Assembly (NCBI GenBank): GCA_902562835.1
Contig: CACEUX010000010.1
Location: 1 to 54,495 of the forward strand
Length of the DNA stretch: 54,495 nt
Direction of reading: 5' to 3'
DNA from: an uncultured Fidelibacterota bacterium
GTDB taxonomy: Bacteria > Fidelibacterota > Marinisomatia > Marinisomatales > UBA1611
Shown one piece after another: positions 1-6,965 of the stretch (its first letter is position 1; every line of letters starts with the position of its first letter). Below the pieces are notes generated by a model. That model saw only the letters and a program-made list of their open reading frames with translations. It made no database searches and was not told the origin of the DNA. Both the position numbers and the translations under genes were made by a program.

Positions 1-131
1 CTTTCTTTTTCATAAAATGTCTCTTCTTCCCAAATTGCAACGGGTACGTAGATAACAACAATAAGAAAGAAAAGAGCTAAAATTATTACTATTTCAAGCA
101 GATCGGATTTATTCTGTTGTGTCAGTTGCAT
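1..131 (-). CDS. N-terminus of an unknown single-pass membrane protein (cut by window edge)
   Basis: An open frame starts with ATG at 131-129 and runs without a stop to the window edge, giving 43 residues. The start reads MQLTQQNKSDLLEIV, followed by a strongly hydrophobic stretch at about residues 12-33 and then an acidic segment (WEEETFYEKE). This looks like a short cytoplasmic N-terminus, one membrane anchor and the beginning of an extracytoplasmic domain. It lies downstream of dnaJ on the same strand with a 197-base gap, so it may have its own promoter; I saw no convincing one. I do not recognise the family. Confidence is moderate because only the first part is visible and there is no strong ribosome binding site. 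Confidence 0.55.
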   Translation of the reverse strand, partial: MQLTQQNKSDLLEIVIILALFFLIVVIYVPVAIWEEETFYEKE

Positions 132-328
132 CTTAATTCATTCATCTTTACAAAGAGATAAGTTAGTTTTTTAAAAAAATGATGACATTACTCCATCAAA
201 AAAGTATATATATCTGATATTGGAATCTATGATGTCCAATCAAATAATGCCTTTCTTATGTATTAATATTAATAATTTCTATTGTTGGTGTATACTTCTT
301 TTATCCTCAGAATTAAAATGAGAAATAG

Positions 329-1426
329 TTAGAGATCTATTTTTGAAAATGGTGTTGTAATTGGCTTTAAACTCTTTTCTAATGATTCGATTGACTTTTT
401 AGCTTCTCTAGATAATTTTTTAGGAGTATTGATTTGAATTTTAACCAACTGATCTCCATGAGATCTGGTACGAATACGAGGAAAACCCTTACCTTTCATT
501 CTCAAAACCTGACCAGATTGAATACCCATCGGAATTTTTAGACCAGCCTTACCTTCTACTGTCGGGATTTCGATCTTTCCACCTAGAACGGCTGTTGGAT
601 AGGATATATTTAATTCTAATATTACATGCTCTCCATCTCTGACAAAATATGGATGCTCTTCTTCTTCAAACATAACAATAAGGTCACCTGGGTTACCTGA
701 TACATCTTCATTACCCTGGCCATTAAGTGTCATATAATTCCCTTCCTCTACTCCTGCGGGAACCTTTATTTTTATTGTTTCCTCTTTCTTAACCATACCA
801 TCAGGCCCTGAACCTGAAGGTCTATTACCTATACGTTTTCCAGAACCTTCACAATGAGGACAAATTGAAGCTGATCGCATCTGGCCAAGAATTGTATTTT
901 GCACAGTGGTCACCTGGCCCTGACCATGGCATGTTGGACATGTAATCAACTCTGCTCCTTCAGCTAAAACAGAGCGCTTTATCTTTATCTTTTTTTCAAC
1001 ACCCTTAGCTATTTCTTCAAAAGATATTTTGAGTTTTATTCGAATATCACTTCCACGACCTCTTTTTCTGCCTCCTCGAGATCCTCCTCCACCAAAAATA
1101 CTTTCAAAGGGGCTACCACCAAAAATATCTCCAAACTGTGAGAAAATGTCATCCATGCTCATATGGACACCTCCACCAAAACCACTAGGACCCGCATTAT
1201 CTCCCATACCAACACCTGCATGTCCAAACTGATCGTAGCGAGAACGCTTTTGTTGATCACTCAAAACCGCATAAGCTTCGGCCGCTTCTTTGAATTTGAC
1301 CTCTGCTTCTTTATCACCAGGATTCTTATCGGGATGGTACTTAAGCGCAAGCTTTCGGTAGGCTTTCTTAATTTCATCTTGGCTAGCCTGTTTGGAAACA
1401 CCAATTACGTCATAGAGATCTTTCAC
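329..1426 (-). CDS. dnaJ: DnaJ (Hsp40) co-chaperone with a reduced zinc domain
   Basis: DnaJ stimulates the ATPase of DnaK and delivers unfolded clients to it in the cytoplasm. The J domain occupies about residues 1-70 with the HPD motif at 31-33. A Gly/Phe-rich linker follows to about 125, then a zinc-domain region, and two beta-sandwich substrate domains to residue 365. Only two CxxCxGxG motifs are present (C163/C166 and C189/C192) instead of four. By spacing, and by the VQNTILGQM linker typical of Bacteroidetes DnaJ, these are motifs II and III, so zinc centre II remains and centre I (motifs I and IV) is gone. The start codon is GTG and overlaps the grpE stop (GTGA), so the two genes are translationally coupled. 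The length and both C-terminal domains are otherwise normal, so I call it functional. Confidence 0.96.
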   Translation of the reverse strand: MKDLYDVIGVSKQASQDEIKKAYRKLALKYHPDKNPGDKEAEVKFKEAAEAYAVLSDQQKRSRYDQFGHAGVGMGDNAGPSGFGGGVHMSMDDIFSQFGDIFGGSPFESIFGGGGSRGGRKRGRGSDIRIKLKISFEEIAKGVEKKIKIKRSVLAEGAELITCPTCHGQGQVTTVQNTILGQMRSASICPHCEGSGKRIGNRPSGSGPDGMVKKEETIKIKVPAGVEEGNYMTLNGQGNEDVSGNPGDLIVMFEEEEHPYFVRDGEHVILELNISYPTAVLGGKIEIPTVEGKAGLKIPMGIQSGQVLRMKGKGFPRIRTRSHGDQLVKIQINTPKKLSREAKKSIESLEKSLKPITTPFSKIDL

Positions 1427-1944
1427 TTTTTATTCACGATTACTTTTGCATGCCTTATGACCTTATCACGATATGTGTACCCTTTTTCAAAAACATCAAG
1501 GATTGTATCATCTTCATGTTTTTTATCTGATTGTGTCAGCATTGCATCATGAATATCAGTATCCATCTTATCACCTTTTTCCCCATAAGGCTCAATATTT
1601 AAGCTATCAAAATATTTACTTATTTTAGATTGAACTAAGCCGATACCATCCACAATTGACTCTTTAGAAGCATCTTCAGAATCGATCATTCTATTTATAT
1701 CATCAAGGATCGGTAAAAAACCAAGTATAACATTCTCCCCATCATATTGAAGTAATCTTGAAATTTCTTCTGCTTTTCTTCTTCTAAAATTATCAAATTC
1801 AGCTTTCAATCTTATATGCTTATCCTGCAGTTCATCAAACTGGTCTTTTAATTTCTTTTCTTCTTTTTTACCAGCCAATTTTTGTTTGTCTTTTTTAACT
1901 TTTTGTTTTGGTTTATCAGAAGATTTATCTTTTGATTTTGGCAC
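1423..1944 (-). CDS. grpE: GrpE nucleotide exchange factor
   Basis: GrpE releases ADP from DnaK and completes the DnaK-DnaJ-GrpE chaperone cycle. The 173-residue protein begins with a very lysine-rich disordered stretch (about 1-35). It continues with a long helical coiled-coil region containing the family segment [11 protein letters not shown] and ends in the beta-rich head domain ([20 protein letters not shown]). The start is GTG at 1944-1942, preceded by a G-rich run; an ATG just upstream is out of frame. It is the first gene of a grpE-dnaJ pair that overlaps by four bases. dnaK is not in the window. There is no CIRCE-like element upstream, so heat regulation cannot be read from this sequence. 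Confidence 0.95.
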   Translation of the reverse strand: MPKSKDKSSDKPKQKVKKDKQKLAGKKEEKKLKDQFDELQDKHIRLKAEFDNFRRRKAEEISRLLQYDGENVILGFLPILDDINRMIDSEDASKESIVDGIGLVQSKISKYFDSLNIEPYGEKGDKMDTDIHDAMLTQSDKKHEDDTILDVFEKGYTYRDKVIRHAKVIVNKK

Positions 1945-2031
1945 TTAGCCCCCATTTAATGATTATAATTAAACAAAATACACAGGGAATTTAAGAGGAT
2001 CTTTCCTGTTACAACAAGACACTGAAGTACT

Positions 2032-2904
2032 CTATTTTAAAAAGTTAGATGCAGCGCGATAACTTCCTAAAGTCGTAATGACAATGACCATCAAGAAGAG
2101 CCAGAACCAAACAAATGGATCAAAGCTGATCTTGATAGCGAAAGAAGAAAAATTAGAGATCATATAATTAAGAGTTTCTACTGTTATGATCAATGCTGGA
2201 AATACCAAGGCTACTGATATCAGACCAATAAATATTCCTTCAATTATAAAAGGTAATTTTATAAAAGACCTTGTTGCTCCAATAAGTTGTAGCGTCATGA
2301 TCAGTTCTCGTCTCGAAAAAACAGAAAGTTTAATAGTATTATAAATGATAAGAATAGTTACTAAAAGGATGATACCCGAAAGGTATGGAATTTGGTCAAC
2401 GATCCTTTTATAGTTCCTTTCTATCTTACTGATAAGATTACCCTGATATCTAATCTCTTCAATTTGTCCAACTAAACGTATTTTTTCAATGATTGGCTCA
2501 ACTCTGATTGGATCGCGTCGGTTTCTATCAACATTGACCACCGCGCTGACAGGTAAAGGGTTATAGCCTAACAGATCAACAATATTTTCTCCAAATTGAT
2601 CTTTGAAAATTCGTACAGCATCCTCTTTTTCAATAATCGTGGCATTACGCACCCCATCTATTTGTTTTATGCTATGAATCATACCAACAGCTTCTTCATT
2701 TGATACGCCTTGTTTAAAAAACACTTCAATTTTATACTTCGATCGAAGATAATTTAACAGCTTATGGGTATTATTCCCTGCGGTGGCCATAAGTCCAACA
2801 ATATAAAGCGCAATAAATAAGGAAAACACAGCAGTCAGAGCGGTCATTTTATGTCGCCATGTATTTTTTATTCCTTCTACTACTAAATAAAGAAATTTAT
2901 CCAT
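2032..2904 (-). CDS. ftsX: Cell division protein FtsX, ABC-type permease
   Basis: FtsX is the membrane half of FtsEX, which links the divisome to activation of peptidoglycan hydrolases. The 290-residue protein has the family layout. A cytoplasmic N-terminus and first membrane segment (about 18-42) precede a large extracytoplasmic domain (about 45-170). Three further membrane segments follow (about 172-192, 215-245 and 262-283), with an ELIMTLQLIGAT coupling segment before the third. Its ATG begins at the base directly after the ftsE TAA, so the pair is co-translated. No hydrolase activator such as a LytM/EnvC-type factor lies beside it, so the partner must be elsewhere. Confidence 0.95.
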   Translation of the reverse strand: MDKFLYLVVEGIKNTWRHKMTALTAVFSLFIALYIVGLMATAGNNTHKLLNYLRSKYKIEVFFKQGVSNEEAVGMIHSIKQIDGVRNATIIEKEDAVRIFKDQFGENIVDLLGYNPLPVSAVVNVDRNRRDPIRVEPIIEKIRLVGQIEEIRYQGNLISKIERNYKRIVDQIPYLSGIILLVTILIIYNTIKLSVFSRRELIMTLQLIGATRSFIKLPFIIEGIFIGLISVALVFPALIITVETLNYMISNFSSFAIKISFDPFVWFWLFLMVIVITTLGSYRAASNFLK

Positions 2905-3558
2905 TTATCTTACCCTTAAAATGCCATCCTTTATCTCATAGATCGGACGACCACGTCCCTTGATTAAATTATAATTATGAGAAGCCATTAAAATGGTTGT
3001 TCCTGTTTCATGTATGGTCTCGAGGAGACGAACGAGTTCAAAAGAGGCAACAGGGTCTAGATTTCCTGTTGGCTCATCAGCCAATACAACATCAGGTTCC
3101 TTTATTATGGCTCTAGCCAAACACGCTCGCTGTTGCTCACCACCAGAAAGTTCATTAGGAAAATGTTCTGCCTTTTTATCTAGACCGACCAGCTCCAATG
3201 CCTCATCAACTCTAGCTGGTATTTCTCCACTTCTAAAGCCAAGTACGTGCAGCGGGAGCGCAATATTATCAAAAAGATTCCTGTCGCCAAGCAATTTATA
3301 ATCTTGAAATACCATTCCAATTGATCTACGCGCTTTAGCGATCATTTTTTGGGATACCTTAGTCGAAATATATCCATTTACTTTTACCAGGCCTGTATCT
3401 GGCAGTAGATCGAAATAGATCAGACGCATCAATGTAGTTTTTCCAGAACCTGTTGGGCCAATTAGAAACGTGAAATCACCATCCTTGATGGTCATATTCA
3501 AATTATTTACGCCATAGCCTTTGCTATGGGCATAGGATACATTTTGGAATTCAATCAT
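2905..3558 (-). CDS. ftsE: Cell division ATP-binding protein FtsE
   Basis: FtsE is the cytoplasmic ATPase that drives conformational change in FtsX during division. All ABC motifs are intact in the 217 residues: Walker A GPTGSGKTT (about 34-42), signature LSGGEQQRACLARAI, Walker B VVLADEPTGNLD with the catalytic glutamate, and the switch histidine in MASHNYN. The start is ATG at 3558-3556. It is the first gene of the ftsE-ftsX pair and is divergent from the plus-strand exchanger gene, with 176 bases between them that must hold both promoters. I could not identify convincing -35/-10 pairs there. Confidence 0.96.
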   Translation of the reverse strand: MIEFQNVSYAHSKGYGVNNLNMTIKDGDFTFLIGPTGSGKTTLMRLIYFDLLPDTGLVKVNGYISTKVSQKMIAKARRSIGMVFQDYKLLGDRNLFDNIALPLHVLGFRSGEIPARVDEALELVGLDKKAEHFPNELSGGEQQRACLARAIIKEPDVVLADEPTGNLDPVASFELVRLLETIHETGTTILMASHNYNLIKGRGRPIYEIKDGILRVR

Positions 3559-3734
3559 GAATTATTCAGCTATTAATTGAGCCTCAGAAAATAGTGAAGA
3601 TAACTACTTATTTAATGGATTTTCTTTTTTGAAACTTATGGATACCTATTGGTCTTTATGAACTATATTCCTCGCAGGTTATTTAAAACATTTTTATCAT
3701 CTTAAAAAACAGGTTTTAAAATCAAATTAAAAGT

Positions 3735-4685
3735 ATGGAATATTCGGTTATAATTGATTGTGTTATCGTATTTGCTTCCATAATAATGCTATGGAAAGGG
3801 GCAGACTGGTTGGTTGATTCTGCTGCTGAAATAGCTCATACATTAAAGATTTCCGACCTAGTGGTTGGTCTCACAGTGGTCGCATTTGGTACTTCAGCGC
3901 CAGAGTTTGCAGTAACCATCAGTGCAGCTGTCACAAAACAGACAGATATCTCGATTGGTAATGTGATTGGTTCAAATATCTTTAATTTAGGATTTATTCT
4001 TGGTGGAACAGCAATGATACGCCCTATAGCGACTAATAAAAAAATGTTTGAACGCGATGGGCTATTTTTGCTTATAACAACGGCTCTTATATTCTTTTTA
4101 TTCTTTGGATTTGATGGTTGGACAGCAGGTGATTCATTTACTCAGTATGAGGGTGTTTTACTTTTTTCGCTATTGATCGCATACATTGCCTTTTTATTTA
4201 TCAAGAAAGACCCACCAGAAGAGGTCAACCCCGATTCAGCTACCCTGAAGTCTTATGCATTTTTTCTGATTGGGTTAGTCATGATCGTGGCTGGAGGCCA
4301 TCTGATGGTGGAACATGCATCAAATGTTGCAAGATATCTCGGGGTGTCAGACTGGGTCATTGCTGTTACAATAGTGGCAGCAGGAACTTCAGCACCGGAG
4401 TTTGCTACATCAGTTGCAGCTGCACTTAAAGGGCGTCATGGCATAGCTATTGGAAACCTTATCGGAAGCGACCTATTCAATCTTCTCGGAGTCCTAGGCC
4501 TAGCTGGTATAATAAATCCAACAATGATTTCAGAGGACATATTCAGTAGTGTTTTTCTTCTTGTTATTATGGTAGGCCTTACTCTTCTTATGATACGTAC
4601 TAACTGGAGACTTAGTCGCGCTGAAGGAACCATCTTAGTTACCATCAACCTCATAAGGTGGTATTTCGACTTTGCTGGAAGCTAA
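3735..4685 (+). CDS. Sodium/calcium exchanger family antiporter (CaxA/YrbG type)
   Basis: This is an inner-membrane cation antiporter of the CaCA superfamily that probably exchanges Ca2+ for Na+ or H+. The 316 residues form two homologous halves of about five helices each. Each half carries the alpha-repeat signature: GTSAPEFAVT with SIGNVIGSNIFNLG in the first, and GTSAPEFATS with AIGNLIGSDLFNLLG in the second. The acidic residues of the PE motifs are the expected ion ligands. It is the only plus-strand gene in the first 41 kb. Its TAA stop overlaps the TAG stop of the convergent nadD by two bases. Substrate specificity cannot be read from sequence alone. Confidence 0.93.
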   Translation: MEYSVIIDCVIVFASIIMLWKGADWLVDSAAEIAHTLKISDLVVGLTVVAFGTSAPEFAVTISAAVTKQTDISIGNVIGSNIFNLGFILGGTAMIRPIATNKKMFERDGLFLLITTALIFFLFFGFDGWTAGDSFTQYEGVLLFSLLIAYIAFLFIKKDPPEEVNPDSATLKSYAFFLIGLVMIVAGGHLMVEHASNVARYLGVSDWVIAVTIVAAGTSAPEFATSVAAALKGRHGIAIGNLIGSDLFNLLGVLGLAGIINPTMISEDIFSSVFLLVIMVGLTLLMIRTNWRLSRAEGTILVTINLIRWYFDFAGS

Positions 4686-5260
4686 CTGTAAAGTTTTTCT
4701 TGCTCTATATATTCCCAAACGGGAAGAGTGACCATATACCTGATCGTCTTATTATCTACCCATCGTTTTCTTATATTCGTAGAAGAAATCTCAAACCGAG
4801 GAATATTGGCAAATTGTATTCTGTGTAATATCCAGGCTGGTATATCGCTTGGCCTAAAACCTGGCCTTATAGCAACCACTACCTGACATTCTTCAAGAAT
4901 AGACTCTGAATCTTTCCAGTTATGAAAATCAAGTAAACAATCGCTGCCAATTAGATAAAATAGTTTGTCATCTTTAAAATCCAATTCATTCTTGATAGCT
5001 CTTATTGTATCGATCGTGTAAGAAATACCCCCTCGCTTGATCTCGATATCTGATATTTCAAAATTTGGATTACCCTCTACCGCTAGTTTTAACATTTCAA
5101 CACGGGTAGCTTGAGGAGAAAAGGACTCTTTATTAGGTGGTTTGTTGGCAGGGACAAAGATAACCTTATCAAAATTTTCTGCCTCAAATACTGTCTGCGC
5201 TATCAATAAATGGCCTATGTGAGGAGGGTCAAATGTTCCACCAAAGAGACAGATCTTCAT
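4682..5260 (-). CDS. nadD: Nicotinate-nucleotide adenylyltransferase
   Basis: NadD transfers AMP from ATP to nicotinate mononucleotide to make deamido-NAD, an essential step of NAD synthesis in the cytoplasm. The 192-residue protein has the nucleotidyltransferase fingerprint at its start (GGTFDPPHIGHL, about residues 6-17) and the C-terminal ISSTNIRKRW motif that binds ATP phosphates. The length is normal for the family. Its ATG overlaps the stop of the upstream BamD-like gene by four bases, so the two are co-expressed despite unrelated roles. The 3' end overlaps the convergent exchanger gene. Confidence 0.95.
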   Translation of the reverse strand: MKICLFGGTFDPPHIGHLLIAQTVFEAENFDKVIFVPANKPPNKESFSPQATRVEMLKLAVEGNPNFEISDIEIKRGGISYTIDTIRAIKNELDFKDDKLFYLIGSDCLLDFHNWKDSESILEECQVVVAIRPGFRPSDIPAWILHRIQFANIPRFEISSTNIRKRWVDNKTIRYMVTLPVWEYIEQEKLYS

Positions 5261-6021
5261 TTACTTTCCTTAGCGATCTTCCTTTTCATTTCATCAATGA
5301 CCTCTTCTAACTCATCATAAAGACCACCACCGATTAGATCTATCTCATGATTTCTTAAGAAAGCGGTCGCATCTTCAATTTCTCGGTTTTTTGCTAATGC
5401 TTTTACCATCCCTTGATGGGCAAAATTAATAAATGATGTATCATAGTATTGATCCATGACCAATTGAAAGGTCATTTTCGCTGATTCATATTCTTCTAAT
5501 TTCAAATAGAGTATGCCAGTCTCGTATAATTTCTGGCCTAATTTTTCTCTCAATGTTTCAATTGAAGAAATTACCTCATCATTAAAATTTGAACTTGGAT
5601 AATCATCCAGAAATTCTTGATACCTCTCTAGCGCCTTTTCAGTATACTCCTGGTCATGGTAGTATTTTGGAGATTCGATGGTATATGCTTCACAGATCTT
5701 AAAACGCGCCTCCTCTACAAAAGGACTAAAACCCATTCTACGGGTCAATTTTTCATATTCTGCAACTGCAAGCAAATACTCCTTATTTCGAAAATAAGCT
5801 TCGCCAAGATAATATTGTGCATCATCCCCAAGATCAGAACCTGTACCTCTAAGGAGCACATTCTTAAAATCGGTTTGAGCTTTTAGATATTTTTCATCCT
5901 CTAAATTCTCTAAGCCAATATCAAATCGTTCTTGGATAGATATCTGCCCATCTCCTCTTGAGCCTGCACATGAGACAAAAAGAAGCATTGCTGTAGTGAT
6001 TAAAATATTTTGTTTTGTCAT
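5257..6021 (-). CDS. bamD: BamD-like outer-membrane assembly lipoprotein
   Basis: BamD is a periplasm-facing lipoprotein of the BAM complex that helps BamA fold beta-barrel proteins. The 254 residues begin with a signal sequence and a lipobox-like FVSC (cysteine at about 18). Five TPR-type helical repeats follow, including DDAQYYLGEAYFRNKEY and the family-typical YQEFLDDYPSS. Repeat count and length fit BamD and not generic TPR proteins. It starts inside the TAATG junction with the DUF5683-like gene and overlaps nadD by four bases. Its neighbours downstream and upstream are other envelope genes, which fits the role. A ComL/YfiO-like TPR lipoprotein of other function remains possible. Confidence 0.82.
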   Translation of the reverse strand: MTKQNILITTAMLLFVSCAGSRGDGQISIQERFDIGLENLEDEKYLKAQTDFKNVLLRGTGSDLGDDAQYYLGEAYFRNKEYLLAVAEYEKLTRRMGFSPFVEEARFKICEAYTIESPKYYHDQEYTEKALERYQEFLDDYPSSNFNDEVISSIETLREKLGQKLYETGILYLKLEEYESAKMTFQLVMDQYYDTSFINFAHQGMVKALAKNREIEDATAFLRNHEIDLIGGGLYDELEEVIDEMKRKIAKESK

Positions 6022-6965
6022 TAGAAAAATAAAGATACTCTAAAACCACCTATGGCACTTGGATTATTGGGGTTATATACCAGATTAATTTTTGGCTTAA
6101 TAGATGCTTCTTTATTTTTAGCTCTTGCATTTTTTTGACTGGTCCAAACTGACTCGATTCCACTGATAACATGATTAAACATCAGAACAGTGATACTATA
6201 CTTTGCAGCAGATAACATTTGATTTGAGTTGTACCTCTGGTCAATATAATCTTTTTTAAAAGGTGTTTTTATCACCACTTCTATGCTATCACCTACATCT
6301 TTCTCTTCCCAATACCATTCTTCTCTGGCATCATTCCATCCTCCTACAAACTGGTCATATTTTCCAATATTCTCATAAAAATGTCTATCTTTTACCACAA
6401 TAATATCGCCGCTATACCACCAATTAGAATTAAACTCTAAACTATCTGAAGAGACTCTAGTAAGATTCAGTTCATTAGCAAGATCACCGGTAATGATCAA
6501 CTTCAGATCATGAGTACCAGTTAAATTTCTAAGGGCTGGAAAATTGGTCCATGCTACACCATCAGAAGATGGAGGAGGATTATTTAATCTATTGTAAACC
6601 CAATTATCCATTGTCCAATTCATGTCAGCAAATGCTTGATAATCATCTCTGAGTTCTTCTGCTCTATTTTCATAATAACGCCAAGCTAATATGCTGCCCA
6701 ATTCGACACCTAAAAAGGTAGCAGTTTTCCATAATGGAGACTTATTATAAAACTGACCAGCACCGGGCAAGATCAATGACATGATCAATGGTTTCCCAGG
6801 ATAATTTACCTGACTCTCTTCGAGAACGACCACAGATGTTGTATCTGGGACTTTAGTACTGTCCTGAGCATTAATAGGATCAAGTAAAATAATAAAGATA
6901 CTAAAAATCAAATAATATCTTAAGATAGGCCCTCCCTTTTTCACCATATGTAATTTTTTCTTCAT
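6021..6965 (-). CDS. DUF5683-like membrane/envelope protein
   Basis: The protein has an N-terminal signal-like hydrophobic segment (RYYLIFSIFIILL) ending near INAQ. The characteristic SLILPGAGQFYN segment, seen in DUF5683-type proteins of the Bacteroidetes group, follows at about residues 65-76, next to a hydrophobic stretch. The rest, to residue 314, is polar and not recognisable. Function is unknown; proteins of this type are often encoded near cell-envelope genes. The start is uncertain. The ATG at 6965, an ATG at 6947 and a GTG at 6944 all lie inside the end of the upstream peptidase-barrel gene, giving an overlap of 44-65 bases, and none has a clear ribosome binding site. It ends at a TAATG junction with the BamD-like gene. 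Confidence 0.75.
   Translation of the reverse strand: MKKKLHMVKKGGPILRYYLIFSIFIILLDPINAQDSTKVPDTTSVVVLEESQVNYPGKPLIMSLILPGAGQFYNKSPLWKTATFLGVELGSILAWRYYENRAEELRDDYQAFADMNWTMDNWVYNRLNNPPPSSDGVAWTNFPALRNLTGTHDLKLIITGDLANELNLTRVSSDSLEFNSNWWYSGDIIVVKDRHFYENIGKYDQFVGGWNDAREEWYWEEKDVGDSIEVVIKTPFKKDYIDQRYNSNQMLSAAKYSITVLMFNHVISGIESVWTSQKNARAKNKEASIKPKINLVYNPNNPSAIGGFRVSLFF

Noticed and set aside
132-328. Possible small genes or terminator after dnaJ
   Set aside because: No open frame of useful length, no GC-rich stem and no T-run; I see nothing in this gap.
1945-2031. TATAAT-like box before grpE
   Set aside because: No matching -35 element at a suitable spacing, and AT-rich DNA gives such boxes by chance.
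3559-3734. Regulatory sites between ftsE and the exchanger gene
   Set aside because: Both promoters must be here, but no pair of boxes is convincing on either strand.
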